DNA of 64,000 bases from Luteibacter flocculans (GCF_023612255.1 NZ_CP063231.1:2152001-2216000), one strand, 5' to 3'. Shown: positions 9,390-18,467, numbered from the stretch's first letter. The notes: generated by a model not told the origin, from the letters alone. Numbers and translations are program-made.

Positions 9390-12300
9390 TCAGATCTCCT
9401 TGGCGGGCTGCGAGTGACGCCGACGGCGGCGCTCCATGAAGCGCTCGAGCACGTCGTAAAGCGCCGGAAGGATGAACAGCGTGAGCAAGGTCGCGATCAC
9501 GAGACCACCGACCACGACCGTCGCCAGTCCCCGCTGTACATCGGTACCGATGCCGGTGGCGAGCGCTGCCGGCAGCATGCCGATACTCGCCACCGTGGCC
9601 GTCATCAGTACAGGACGAAAGCGCTCGGCGGAGCCGATGAGTACGGCGTCGCGCACGCCATGTCCATCGCGACGCATGCGATTGAAGTTCGACACCATGA
9701 TGATCCCGTTCTGCACGGCTACGCCGAACAGCGCGATGAAACCCACGGCCGTGGCGATATTGAGCGTCTCGCCCTTCACGTGCAGCGACACCAGGCCACC
9801 CAGCGCAGCAAGCGGAACAACGCCCAGGACCAGCAACGCCTGGCGCAGATTGCCGAATTCGGCGAACAGGAACACCGCCATCACGGCAAGTACCAGACCC
9901 ATGACCAGCACGAGACGAGCCTGGGCGCGCTGCTGGTTCTCGAATTGGCCAGCCCACTCCAGGTGATACTTTTGCGGATCGAACTTCACCTTGGCGGCAA
10001 TCTTGTCCTGTGCTTCGGCGAGGTAGTCCGATAACGCCCGATCGCGATTGTCGATACGCACGGTCAGCTGCCGCTCGGCTCCTTCATGGGCAATGGTGCT
10101 TTCACCGGTTTGCAGAACGATGTGGGTCACCATCGCCAGCGGCACGCGCGCGCCGGACGGTGCCGTCAACACCAGCTTGCCGAGCGCCTCGGGATCGGCG
10201 GCTACCTGGTGCGGCACGTGCGCCGTCACGTTGTAGACCCGATCCTCGACGTAGGCCTGCGTGATGGGAGCGCCGCCCACACCGGTCTGGATGAGCGTGT
10301 TGATGTCTGCCACATTGATGCCATAGCGCGCCGCCGCGTCGCGATCGACCGTGACCGTCAACTGGGGAATCGGCGGCTCCTGAAAGATGGAAGCATCGGC
10401 GGTGCCCCGCACGGTCTTGAGCACGTCCACGATCTCCCCGCCGATGCGGCGGAGTTCCTTGAAGTCCTCGCCGTAGACGCGCAGCACCAACGGGCTGTGG
10501 GCACCCCCGACCATATCGTTCTCGCCGTCGATGATCGGCTGGCTGATGCCTACGCTGATCCCCGGTATCTGCTGCAGGCGCCCATTGAGGTGCCGGATGA
10601 ATTCGGCCTTGCTCTCGCCGCTCGGCCACTGTGCGTAGGGTTTGAGACCCACACCTGACTCGATGTGCGACGGTGTCCAGGGATCGCTACCCGTATCGTT
10701 GCGCCCCAGTTGCGTCACCACGTAGCTGACTTCGGGGAACGCGCCCACCACGCGACGGTATTCGCTCGCCATGTCGCTGGCCTTTTCCAGCGACAATCCG
10801 CTGGGCAACTGCACCTGCACCCATAGCGAACCCTCGTCCAGGTCCGGCAGAAATTCACGGCCGATGGTCATGCCCAGTGCGATCACCGCGGCCAGCGCTC
10901 CGATGACGATCGCATAGGTGACGCGCGGGTGGCCGAGCAGCCTTTCCAACGTTCGGTGATAGCCCTTCTGCAGTCGTTCCAGAGGCTTGTTGTGAAACAT
11001 CTTGCGCGGCTTGCGCAGGGCCAGCCAGGCCAGTGCCGGAACAAGGGTGATCGCGCACAACAGCGCGCCGAGCAAGGCGTAGCCCACCGTATGCGCCATC
11101 GGCGAGAACAGCTTGCCCTCGGCCCGCTCGAACGCCAGCAGCGGCGCATAGGCCGTGATGATGATCAGCGTGGCGAAGAAGATCGGTCGCGCCACCTGCT
11201 TGACCGCGCTCAGTACGTCGGCTTCGTGCAGGTAGGCCTCTGGCCGGGCCTCGCGTTTGCGCAGGATCGCTTCGGTCACCACGATCGCGCCGTCCACGAT
11301 CACGCCGAAGTCGATGGCACCCAGCGAAAAGAGATTGGCCGGCATCCGGGTGAAATGCATGACGATGAAGGTCGTGATCAACGCAAACGGAATGGTCACC
11401 GCGGCCACGAGTGCGGCGCGCGGGCTGCCGAGGAACAGGATCAGCACCAGGCAAACCAGGGCCACGCCTTCGATCACCGTGTGTCCGACCTTGCTCACCG
11501 TGGCCTGCACCAGATCGTCGCGATCGAGGAATGGCACGATGCGCACGCCGGAAGGCGCAAGTTGCCGGTTAAGTTCGTCGACCTTCGCGTGAATGCCTTT
11601 GAGCACCATGGACGGGTTTTCGCCCAGCAACAGATCGACGATGCCCTCGATGGTGTCGGGGTTGCCGTCCTTGCCCAGGATGCCTTCGCGAATCTGATGA
11701 CCATCCTGCAACGTGCCCAGGTCGCGCACGCGTATCGGATCGCCGTTGTGCTGGGTCACCACGATATCGCCCATGTCCTTGAGCGAGCGCATCAGACCCT
11801 CACCACGGATGACGTAGGACTGCTCGCCACGCGTCACGCGGCCGCCCCCGGCGTTGGTGTTGTTGGCACTGAGCGCGGCGATCACGTCGTTCATGCCGAC
11901 GCCGAATTGCAGCAGCTTCTGCGGATCGACCTCCAACTGGAATTCCTTGGTAAAGCCGCCGAAGTTGTCGACATTCGCCACGCCGGGCACTTGTTGCAGG
12001 GCGGGGATCACTTTCCAGCGCTGGATCTCCGAGAGCTCCATCAGGTTGTGCGTGTCCGATTCCAGCGTGTAGCGGTAAATCTCACCCGCCGGTCCGGAAA
12101 CCGGATCGAGACCCGGTGTCACGCCCTGCGGCAGCGTGACGCCGGCAATGCGCTCAGTGACGCGTTGGCGAGACCAATAGATCTCCGCGCCATCGCGAAA
12201 GACCAGCGTGATCAGGGAGAGGCCGAAGGTGCTGCTGGAACGCATCGACGTCAGCCCGGGTGTGCCGGCCAATGCGCGCTCCAGCGGCGTGGTGATCTGT

Positions 12301-12488
12301 TGCTCGATCTCCTCGGCGGCCAGACCAGGCACCTGTGTCGTGACCTGCACCGTCACGTCGCTGAGTTCCGGATATGCCTCCACCGCCAACTGGGTCCATG
12401 CGTAGTGCCCATAGATCGCGACGAGCATGGCGATGCCGAACACCAATCCGCGCCGGTGGAGACACCAGGCAATGATCTTGTCAATCAT
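9390..12488 (-). CDS. Heavy-metal efflux RND pump (CzcA/CusA family)
   Basis: 1032-residue inner-membrane proton antiporter of the HME-RND family. The N-terminus (VAIYGHYAWTQLAVEAYPE, then TTQVPGLAAEEIEQQIT) and periplasmic loops are typical. Transmembrane helix 4 has the D-x5-D-x6-E arrangement GAIDFGVIVDGAIVVTE, the proton-relay signature of CzcA/NccA-type Zn/Co/Cd/Ni pumps; Cu/Ag pumps (CusA) differ here. Its ATG overlaps the end of the adaptor gene by 8 bases. It works with the adaptor upstream and the lipoprotein channel downstream. Metal specificity is inferred from the helix-4 motif only. Confidence 0.93.
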   Translation of the reverse strand: MIDKIIAWCLHRRGLVFGIAMLVAIYGHYAWTQLAVEAYPELSDVTVQVTTQVPGLAAEEIEQQITTPLERALAGTPGLTSMRSSSTFGLSLITLVFRDGAEIYWSRQRVTERIAGVTLPQGVTPGLDPVSGPAGEIYRYTLESDTHNLMELSEIQRWKVIPALQQVPGVANVDNFGGFTKEFQLEVDPQKLLQFGVGMNDVIAALSANNTNAGGGRVTRGEQSYVIRGEGLMRSLKDMGDIVVTQHNGDPIRVRDLGTLQDGHQIREGILGKDGNPDTIEGIVDLLLGENPSMVLKGIHAKVDELNRQLAPSGVRIVPFLDRDDLVQATVSKVGHTVIEGVALVCLVLILFLGSPRAALVAAVTIPFALITTFIVMHFTRMPANLFSLGAIDFGVIVDGAIVVTEAILRKREARPEAYLHEADVLSAVKQVARPIFFATLIIITAYAPLLAFERAEGKLFSPMAHTVGYALLGALLCAITLVPALAWLALRKPRKMFHNKPLERLQKGYHRTLERLLGHPRVTYAIVIGALAAVIALGMTIGREFLPDLDEGSLWVQVQLPSGLSLEKASDMASEYRRVVGAFPEVSYVVTQLGRNDTGSDPWTPSHIESGVGLKPYAQWPSGESKAEFIRHLNGRLQQIPGISVGISQPIIDGENDMVGGAHSPLVLRVYGEDFKELRRIGGEIVDVLKTVRGTADASIFQEPPIPQLTVTVDRDAAARYGINVADINTLIQTGVGGAPITQAYVEDRVYNVTAHVPHQVAADPEALGKLVLTAPSGARVPLAMVTHIVLQTGESTIAHEGAERQLTVRIDNRDRALSDYLAEAQDKIAAKVKFDPQKYHLEWAGQFENQQRAQARLVLVMGLVLAVMAVFLFAEFGNLRQALLVLGVVPLAALGGLVSLHVKGETLNIATAVGFIALFGVAVQNGIIMVSNFNRMRRDGHGVRDAVLIGSAERFRPVLMTATVASIGMLPAALATGIGTDVQRGLATVVVGGLVIATLLTLFILPALYDVLERFMERRRRRHSQPAKEI

Positions 12489-13596
12489 TGATCAGCACTC
12501 CACCGGCCACGACCACCCGAGCACCGGGCTGCAGTCCCTCGAGGATGCGCGCCTGATCGCCCTCGTCGGCGCCCAGCACGACGGTTCGGCGACGGAACGC
12601 CCACGGCGACACCTCCACGAAAACGGTGACGTTGTCGTTGTTCATCAGCAGTGCCGATTGAGGCACCAGCAGCGCTTTCGTCTGCGGCACCTGGAAGGTC
12701 GCCGTGGCGAACATGTTGACCTTCAGCGCGGCGTCGGCGTTCGACACGGCGATACGCGCCTTAACGCGGCGCGAGTCCGCATCGAGCACATCGCTTATCG
12801 ACTGGACGGTACCCTGCACATGCCGCCCCGGAAGGCTGGGCAGAACGATATCGGCCGACAGTCCAGGCGTGATTTCGGCCGACTCGTTTTCAGCCACGTT
12901 CGCGGTGACCCATACATGGCGCAAGTCGGTGATCGTCATCAGCGCTGCCGAGGCGTCATTGACGAAAGCACCCTGCGCGGCGGATAGCGCCGTGATGCTG
13001 CCATCCGTCGGAGCGACCACCGTCATATGGCCGGCGCTGCCTGGGTGAGTGGTCTCACTCGTGATCGAATCCAGCCGCGCCTGTGTGCGATCGTGCTCGG
13101 CGCGCGCCTGGATGAAGGCGCTGCGTGCGGCGTCCAGATCTTTCTGGGCGGCACCGCCGGCCTGCTTCACGCCCTCGGCGCGATCGAGCGTCGCCTTGGC
13201 GAGTGCGAGCGCATCGGTTGCCTTCTGCTGGTCGGTAACGGCTTGGGCATAGTCGCTCGACGCCATCACGGCCAGGAGCTGTCCACGCTTCACGCGATCG
13301 CCGAGCCTGACGTCGAGCTCGACGATGCGTCCCGTCAGAGGTGCCAGAACGTTGATGGTATGGGCGGGATCGGCCTCGACGAGTGCGGGTGCCGACAAAG
13401 CATGGGGCAGTCCGTGCAGCGCGACGGACTGCACTTTCAGACGTGTACGAAGCGGTGAAGCCGGCGGTACACGGATGACACCGTGATCGACGACGATGGC
13501 CGGTGTCGCTTCCTGAGAGGGGCTGTCGTTGGAACAAGCTGCCAAGAGTAGAGAAAGAATCAGGGCCGTAAGGGTATGGCGAGCATGGAACAGCAT
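12481..13596 (-). CDS. RND periplasmic adaptor (CzcB/CusB-like lipoprotein)
   Basis: 371-residue membrane-fusion protein linking the pump to the outer-membrane channel. From ATG 13596 (MLFHARHTL) a lipoprotein signal ends at LLLAAC, followed by SNDSP. Next come the barrel-sandwich/lipoyl half (APLTGRIVELDVRLGDRVKRGQ), an Ala/Lys/Asp-rich coiled-coil hairpin (about residues 110-190) and the beta-barrel domain. A longer frame to 13662 lacks a signal peptide and a ribosome site. No His-rich N-terminus is present, unlike classical CzcB. First clear gene of the operon. Confidence 0.9.
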   Translation of the reverse strand: MLFHARHTLTALILSLLLAACSNDSPSQEATPAIVVDHGVIRVPPASPLRTRLKVQSVALHGLPHALSAPALVEADPAHTINVLAPLTGRIVELDVRLGDRVKRGQLLAVMASSDYAQAVTDQQKATDALALAKATLDRAEGVKQAGGAAQKDLDAARSAFIQARAEHDRTQARLDSITSETTHPGSAGHMTVVAPTDGSITALSAAQGAFVNDASAALMTITDLRHVWVTANVAENESAEITPGLSADIVLPSLPGRHVQGTVQSISDVLDADSRRVKARIAVSNADAALKVNMFATATFQVPQTKALLVPQSALLMNNDNVTVFVEVSPWAFRRRTVVLGADEGDQARILEGLQPGARVVVAGGVLIND

Positions 13597-13712
13597 GGGA
13601 ATTCCCGGTGCTTGGGCATAGAAAACCCGTCGCGGGTCATGGCCCGCGAGCAGGAATGGCACGGAGAGAATGGATATCGCCCGTCAGGGCGACGGCATGC
13701 TCCGCGGCGTGT

Positions 13713-13952
13713 TCACGCAAAGACCCGTGGGAACGGGTCGGAGCTCTTCAGTGCAACGTGCCGATGCCAGCGCGCGACCGGGCGCACACTGCCCGGTTCG
13801 CGATGCCAGCGCATATCAATGGTTGCCATGGTCACCGACGTGTTCAGCGGTGCGGGGACCGTGATGGTCCAGTCATGGCGGGAAGCGACACGGCGATCCA
13901 GCAGCGATCGGCCCGCAGCGCGCAGACGAAAGACATCGCGAAGGAGCTTCAT
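13713..13952 (-). CDS. Small hypothetical protein at head of the metal-efflux operon
   Basis: 79 residues from ATG 13952 with a good GAGGAG ribosome site ten bases upstream. It is basic, with an RLRAAGRSLLDRR segment and no membrane helix or recognisable domain. It is oriented with the RND operon and ends 116 bases before the adaptor ATG. Metal-efflux operons often start with a small poorly conserved gene, which supports it weakly. It could also be non-coding leader. Confidence 0.4.
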   Translation of the reverse strand: MKLLRDVFRLRAAGRSLLDRRVASRHDWTITVPAPLNTSVTMATIDMRWHREPGSVRPVARWHRHVALKSSDPFPRVFA

Positions 13953-14282
13953 AGCCCATCTCCTCGTTACGGCCCAAGACGGCCGTCAGGAGTGGGCCGG
14001 TCTTCCCTAGTCGAGGAAAGCGCCGGCCGACCGCAGGCGGTCGCCGCAGGCAATCAGCTTGTGATGCGACGCCGGCATCCGATGCTCGCGGATGTCGACA
14101 TGGCGACTAGGGTTATCGTCCATATGCCTTGGTTTGGTCGGACAGGAATGCCGCGGGCGCTGGTGGCCGACGGCCCGCGCATTGTCTTGACGCACTGCGA
14201 CAGAGTCAATGCCCTTGCAGACGAAAGTTCTTGCGTCAGCACCCGGCAAAACATCTCGCCGCTATAGCCGCTTCTACAGTCC
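13953..14282. other. Intergenic stretch between peptide-cyclase gene and efflux operon
   Basis: About 330 bases with no convincing gene. A short hairpin CGACCG-CAGG-CGGTCG (14028-14043) could end the cyclase transcript. I looked here for the RRE and protease genes that should follow a lasso cyclase; none is present in any frame. Confidence 0.5.
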
Positions 14283-15863
14283 TTATCCGCATGCAGCCTG
14301 TCGCGCGCATCGCTCCAGCCACAGAAAGGATGCGAACGCAGAGGTCGCCGGGTGCTCCTGTGTCTGCTCGATCGTTTCCAGCAGCTTGAATACCGCGGTG
14401 CGGTCGACGAGACCAAGATCCGCCAGAGCGCATTCGCGAAGCTGTGCAGCGAGTGTCTTCGCATGGCGTGCGATGAGCGGCGGCAGCACGTTGGCGAAGG
14501 TTTCCTTGATGTAGCCCTTCGGGAACACATCGGCGCCCAAATGGTTTTCGAGATAGCGGCGCATCACTTCCCTTCCCTCACGGCTGCTTCGCGGCAGGCG
14601 ATGGCAGAACGCGGTGAGACGCGGATCGCTCAATGGGTTGACGGGCCATTGGCCATGCGCAAGCAGGTCCGGCGCACGGCATGCCTGGGCCAACAGCGAC
14701 GTCGCAGGCACAGGACTCTCGGGCGCATCGAAGAGCGTTCGACTGCGCGCGGCGTTGAGTGCTCGCGGCGTCAGCAGACCTTCGGCAAAGCTGCGCGCAT
14801 CCTTGGCCCAGGCCGGGCCGGCCATGGCGCTTTCGGATACTTCACTTTGGTAGGCGGGGAACAGTTCGTCACCGCCAATGCCGGTGAACATGACATGCCG
14901 GCCCTTGACGGACGCCGAGTCCCATAGCGCGGCACAGGCATCCAGGTAGAAATCGTGACAGAACCCGTACGGGCGCTGCGATGGCGAAAGATCCAGGTTC
15001 GGTGGGTAGTCGGCGATATCGACGGTCCGGTCGGACAGTCCCAGGCGTTCGGCGATCAGGCGTCGTCGATGGACCTGCGGTCCGCGGACATCGCCGTCCA
15101 GAAGGATCCCCTTGCTGTCGATATGCTCATGCCATTGCACGAGCGCCGTGGCGACCGTCGCGGAGTCCATGCCGCCACTCAATTCGACCGACGCGGCACC
15201 CAGCCAGGGACGCAGGTTCAAGACGTTTTGCAAGGCGTCTGCGAATCGCGGCAGTGCGTCCTCGCCGTCTTCCGGCGACGGCGTCGTGGGCGCCATCGAC
15301 TCCGGATAGCGAAACCGCGCCCTGCCCGGCTCCACGTGCAGTGAGGCACGTTCGGTCAGCAACACCACGCCCGTATACAGCTGTCGCGCGGCATACAAGG
15401 TGTGCAGCGCCAGTTGATGGCTGGCGACTTCCATATCGATCGCTGCCGGACGATCGGCGAATTCGGCCGAATCCCAGGTGAGGGTCACGCGGTCATCGAG
15501 TACTCGCGCGTACACCGGAACCGCACCGAGCACGCCAGCCCGAACGCGAAGGCGGTGGCCGGCTTGCGCGACTTCGATCATTACGTAGTCGAGCGGCCAG
15601 AGCAGGCTTTCTTGATAGAGCGAATGGAAGCGGGCTTCGTCGGTCTGCTCGACGACAAGCTTGCCTGCCTCGGCGTGGATCGCATCGCGGGATGCCTTTC
15701 GCTCCCTGACCACCACGAACCATTGCTCCGGCGCGCGAACGCACACGGTTTCCAGCAACGGGTGGGTATGGGGTCGGATCCAGCTTGCGCCCATGAACAG
15801 GGCGCCTTGTTTGATCGTGGGTTCGAACGACAGATCCGATAGCGATATCTCGGCCTTGATCAC
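14283..15863 (-). CDS. Asparagine-synthase-like enzyme, probable lasso-peptide cyclase (C protein)
   Basis: 526 residues from GTG 15863 (GGGAGC ribosome site, VIKAEISLSDL). The C-terminal half is an Asn-synthetase ATP-pyrophosphatase domain with the PP-loop SGGMDS at residues 229-234 and a second conserved block, FTGIGGDELFPAY. The N-terminal half resembles a degenerate class-II glutaminase domain and lacks the catalytic Cys at position 2. A protein of this shape does not make asparagine; it matches McjC/LasC cyclases that adenylate an Asp/Glu side chain for attack by the peptide N-terminus. It lies 79 bases after a 54-residue peptide gene, with a strong hairpin between, the usual order and spacing of lasso A and C genes. 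Other ATP-dependent amide-forming roles remain possible. Confidence 0.82.
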   Translation of the reverse strand: MIKAEISLSDLSFEPTIKQGALFMGASWIRPHTHPLLETVCVRAPEQWFVVVRERKASRDAIHAEAGKLVVEQTDEARFHSLYQESLLWPLDYVMIEVAQAGHRLRVRAGVLGAVPVYARVLDDRVTLTWDSAEFADRPAAIDMEVASHQLALHTLYAARQLYTGVVLLTERASLHVEPGRARFRYPESMAPTTPSPEDGEDALPRFADALQNVLNLRPWLGAASVELSGGMDSATVATALVQWHEHIDSKGILLDGDVRGPQVHRRRLIAERLGLSDRTVDIADYPPNLDLSPSQRPYGFCHDFYLDACAALWDSASVKGRHVMFTGIGGDELFPAYQSEVSESAMAGPAWAKDARSFAEGLLTPRALNAARSRTLFDAPESPVPATSLLAQACRAPDLLAHGQWPVNPLSDPRLTAFCHRLPRSSREGREVMRRYLENHLGADVFPKGYIKETFANVLPPLIARHAKTLAAQLRECALADLGLVDRTAVFKLLETIEQTQEHPATSAFASFLWLERCARQAACG

Positions 15864-15883
15864 CGCTGAGCTCCCTGCAAAGA

Positions 15884-15909
15884 AAGCCGCCTTCGGACGA
15901 AGGCGGCTT
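15884..15909 (-). terminator. Attenuator-like hairpin between peptide gene and cyclase gene
   Basis: On the minus strand AAGCCGCCTTCG-TC-CGAAGGCGGCTT forms a 12-bp perfect stem followed directly by TTTCTTT, the form of a Rho-independent terminator. It is placed after the peptide stop codon and before the cyclase GTG. Hairpins in this position in proteobacterial lasso clusters allow excess precursor over enzyme. A smaller stem, CGGAAC-GAA-GTTCCG (15922-15936), lies just upstream. Confidence 0.7.
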
Positions 15910-15942
15910 CGGCGTGCGTAACGGAACGAAGTTCCGGGGGAC

Positions 15943-16107
15943 TCAGCCCCAATCGCCGCCGCCGTGGATGGAGCCGATGCGGCCAATGTCGCCCGTGTCG
16001 TCGATCTTCGGCGCCCATTTGCCGACCGTCACGGTCGGTTGCATCGGTGCTTCCATCTGGATGCCAAACGGGTTCGAGTCGTGCATCACCTGATCGCGCT
16101 TATCCAT
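15943..16107 (-). CDS. 54-residue peptide, candidate lasso-peptide precursor
   Basis: ATG 16107 has a CAGGAG ribosome site seven bases upstream. The 54-residue product has no signal peptide or membrane helix. If residues 1-28 are a leader (ending PTVTV), Thr27 falls at position -2 and the core starts at Gly29. The core GKWAPKIDD... then has Asp8 and Asp9, suitable for a Gly1-Asp macrolactam, and a Gly-rich tail ending GGGDWG. Thr(-2), Gly1 and an acidic residue at 7-9 are the lasso precursor rules. The predicted core is 26 residues, slightly long for the class. Being directly upstream of an Asn-synthase-like cyclase is the main support; the cleavage site is inference. Confidence 0.68.
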   Translation of the reverse strand: MDKRDQVMHDSNPFGIQMEAPMQPTVTVGKWAPKIDDTGDIGRIGSIHGGGDWG

Positions 16108-16246
16108 GGAACGCTCCTGAGGTCATACGCCGCCAGATGCGGCTTTGGGACCGTAACACGACGGTCCGGCGTGCGGCGTTGCGAGAACTACGCGTTAACG
16201 GCCTTTGGCACGATGTTCAATGCCAGAAATGTGCATGGCCCGACCG

Positions 16247-16807
16247 TTACGCGTCCGTCGCCGGATACGCGAGCAGGCCATCGGTCCGAACGATGGCTGC
16301 CGGTGTCATTCGCCCAAGCTCGCTATGTCCTACGTCGAAGACATGCACCACCTCGCGGCCCGCGGCGATCGCGTAGTCGGTGATGATGCGCCGGTGGCAG
16401 CGCCACCAGAGCACCTCCGAGCACATCATCGCGGTGCGACGTTCGTCGGCCAGCGCGAGTAGTTTACGCAGCGATGCCTGGAAGGCATCGGACATCGCGT
16501 AATCCGCGTAGTTGTGAAATCCGGACACCCGCCAGAACGCGTTCACGGCGGGATCGATATCCTTCGACTTGCGTCGCCGCCCACCGAGTTCCGGCAGATA
16601 GTCATACGCGACATCCACCGCAGCGAGCGACGCCGGAAGCGTCTCGATGTTGAAATGCGGATGCGTGCGCGAACGCGGAAAGGTCCGTACGTCCACCACA
16701 CGCTCGATACGCGCGTCCTGTAGCACGCCAAGAAAGTCGTCGATGCTTCGGTTCGAGTGACCGAGCGTCAGGAGGGGCATGTCACGCGTGGGCAAGGCTC
16801 GAGTCAT
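16247..16807 (-). CDS. DUF488 family protein
   Basis: 186 residues, full length for the family. Visible family features are the N-terminal LLTLGHSNRSIDDFL, the VVDVRTFPRSRTHPHFN block, the Asp/Glu-rich ELGGRRRKS loop, and MCSEVLWWRCHRRII near residue 130. The biochemical role of DUF488 is unknown; the conserved Cys/Trp/His cluster suggests a ligand or metal site. It is divergent from the photolyase at 16932, and DUF488 genes are often found near stress or repair genes. The start at 16807 is uncertain; ATG at 16780 (MPLLTLGHSN) would lose only nine non-conserved residues. Confidence 0.88.
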   Translation of the reverse strand: MTRALPTRDMPLLTLGHSNRSIDDFLGVLQDARIERVVDVRTFPRSRTHPHFNIETLPASLAAVDVAYDYLPELGGRRRKSKDIDPAVNAFWRVSGFHNYADYAMSDAFQASLRKLLALADERRTAMMCSEVLWWRCHRRIITDYAIAAGREVVHVFDVGHSELGRMTPAAIVRTDGLLAYPATDA

Positions 16808-16931
16808 CGCATCTAGGGTCTCAGCCGGGCGGGCAATATCCGGTGAAGACGCCGTGCGCGTTTTCTCGCCTTCATGGCTGTGCCACGATCGCCATGTCGC
16901 GGCCAGGTCCGCTCAGGTCTTTCCTATACCC

Positions 16932-18467
16932 ATGCGCCATCTCGTTATCGTCCTGGGCGATCAGCTCAATCTGGATTCCCATGCCTTCGACGAGTTCGAT
17001 CGCGAGCAGGACGTGGTGTGGATGGCCGAACGGCGCGGAGAATCGACGCACATATGGTCGCACAAGACCCGCAGTGCCTTGTTTCTGTCGGCCATGCGCC
17101 ACTTTGCCGAGACGCTGCGGGATGCCGACCTGCCCTTGCTTTACACGCGGCTCGACGACGCAGGTCCTGACGACCTCCTCGCCTTGCTGGACGAGACCGT
17201 GGCCCAGCGGCAGCCCAAGCGCTTGGTTGCCGTACGGCCCGGCGAGCATCGCCTGCGCGAGGGATTGCGCGCCATCGCCGCACGTCACGGCATCGACTAC
17301 GTGGAACGGCCCGACAATCATTTCATGGTTTCCACGGAGGACTTCGCCACCTGGGCGAAAGGCAAGAGCCAGTGGCGCATGGAGACCTTCTACCGCTGGA
17401 TGCGCGTGCGCCACGGTGTCCTGCTGGAGAATGGCAAGCCGGTGGGTGGCCGCTGGAACTTCGATCATGACAACCGCGGCGCCTTCGGTCGCGCCGGGCC
17501 GGGCTGGCTTCCGGCGCCGCAGCGTTTCGAACCGGATGCGGTGACCCGTGAAACCATCGCGGAGGTGAATGCGGCGTTCCCCGAGCATCCGGGTGACCCG
17601 TCGACGTTCGATTGGCCTGTGACGCGCGCCGATGCGCTGGCGGCGCTCGACGATTTTCTGAATCACCGACTCGTGGCCTTCGGCCAGTGGCAGGACGCGA
17701 TGTGGGCCGGCGAGCCATGGCTTTACCACGCACGCCTGTCGAGTTCGATGAACCTCAAGCTGCTGAGTCCGGCCGAAGTGATCCGTGCCGTGCTCGATCG
17801 CTACGACGCCGGCAAGGTGCCACTGGCATCGGCGGAAGGCTTCATCCGCCAGATCCTTGGTTGGCGTGAATTCGTTCGTGGCGTGTATTGGCTGTCACCC
17901 TCGCGCCTCCTCAGCGGCAACGCGTTGAAGGCCGATGGCGCCCTTCCCTCGTGGTACTGGACCGGTGAGACGCCCATGCGCTGCCTGGCCGAGACGATCG
18001 GCCAGACGCTGCGCTTCGGCTACGCGCATCACATTCAGCGCTTGATGGTCACGGGCAACTTCGCGCTGCTGCTCGGCGTGGAACCACGTCTCGTGCATGA
18101 GTGGTATCTGGCGGTTTACGTGGACGCCGTCGAATGGGTGGAAGCGCCCAATACGCTCGGCATGAGCCAGTTCGCCGACGGAGGACGCATGGTGTCGAAG
18201 CCGTATGTCGCTTCGGGCCGTTATATCCAACGGATGAGCAACTACTGCGACGGCTGCCGCTTCCGTCCAGGTGACGCACTGGGCGACAGCGCCTGTCCGT
18301 TCACCACCTTGTATTGGGACTTCCTGGCCCGTCACGAGGAACGCTTTCGCCATCACCCCCGCGCTGCCATGCAGTGGCGGTCGCTCGATCGGCTGTCGCC
18401 CGAGACGTTGACGGCCATACGCGCCAAGGCCGCGGAACTCAGAGCAAGCCTTGCCGCCTCGGCGTGA
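16932..18467 (+). CDS. FeS-type photolyase/cryptochrome (FeS-BCP, PhrB-like)
   Basis: 511-residue flavoprotein of the bacterial (6-4) photolyase / CryPro group, which repairs UV lesions using FAD and light. The start MRHLVIVLGDQLNLDSHAF is the family's N-terminus, so I use ATG 16932. Four cysteines, Cys351, Cys439, Cys442 and Cys455, match the spacing of the [4Fe-4S] ligands in Agrobacterium PhrB. The C-terminal FAD-binding helical domain has GWREFVRGVYW and GNFALLLG. An in-frame extension to 16779 has no family similarity. Divergent from a DUF488 gene, sharing a roughly 120-base promoter region. Confidence 0.93.
   Translation: MRHLVIVLGDQLNLDSHAFDEFDREQDVVWMAERRGESTHIWSHKTRSALFLSAMRHFAETLRDADLPLLYTRLDDAGPDDLLALLDETVAQRQPKRLVAVRPGEHRLREGLRAIAARHGIDYVERPDNHFMVSTEDFATWAKGKSQWRMETFYRWMRVRHGVLLENGKPVGGRWNFDHDNRGAFGRAGPGWLPAPQRFEPDAVTRETIAEVNAAFPEHPGDPSTFDWPVTRADALAALDDFLNHRLVAFGQWQDAMWAGEPWLYHARLSSSMNLKLLSPAEVIRAVLDRYDAGKVPLASAEGFIRQILGWREFVRGVYWLSPSRLLSGNALKADGALPSWYWTGETPMRCLAETIGQTLRFGYAHHIQRLMVTGNFALLLGVEPRLVHEWYLAVYVDAVEWVEAPNTLGMSQFADGGRMVSKPYVASGRYIQRMSNYCDGCRFRPGDALGDSACPFTTLYWDFLARHEERFRHHPRAAMQWRSLDRLSPETLTAIRAKAAELRASLAASA

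Noticed and set aside
9390-12488. Copper/silver (CusA) assignment for the RND pump
   Set aside because: Helix 4 carries the DFG...D...E pattern of CzcA/NccA pumps rather than the CusA version.
14007-14249. 80-codon minus-strand frame after the cyclase gene, considered as a missing lasso B protein
   Set aside because: No PqqD-like or Cys-His-Asp protease pattern, no ribosome site, and poor composition.
15943-16107. Alternative lasso core after Thr38 in the peptide
   Set aside because: Thr38 at -2 would start the core with Asp40, which is not an accepted first residue; Thr27/Gly29 fits the known rules.
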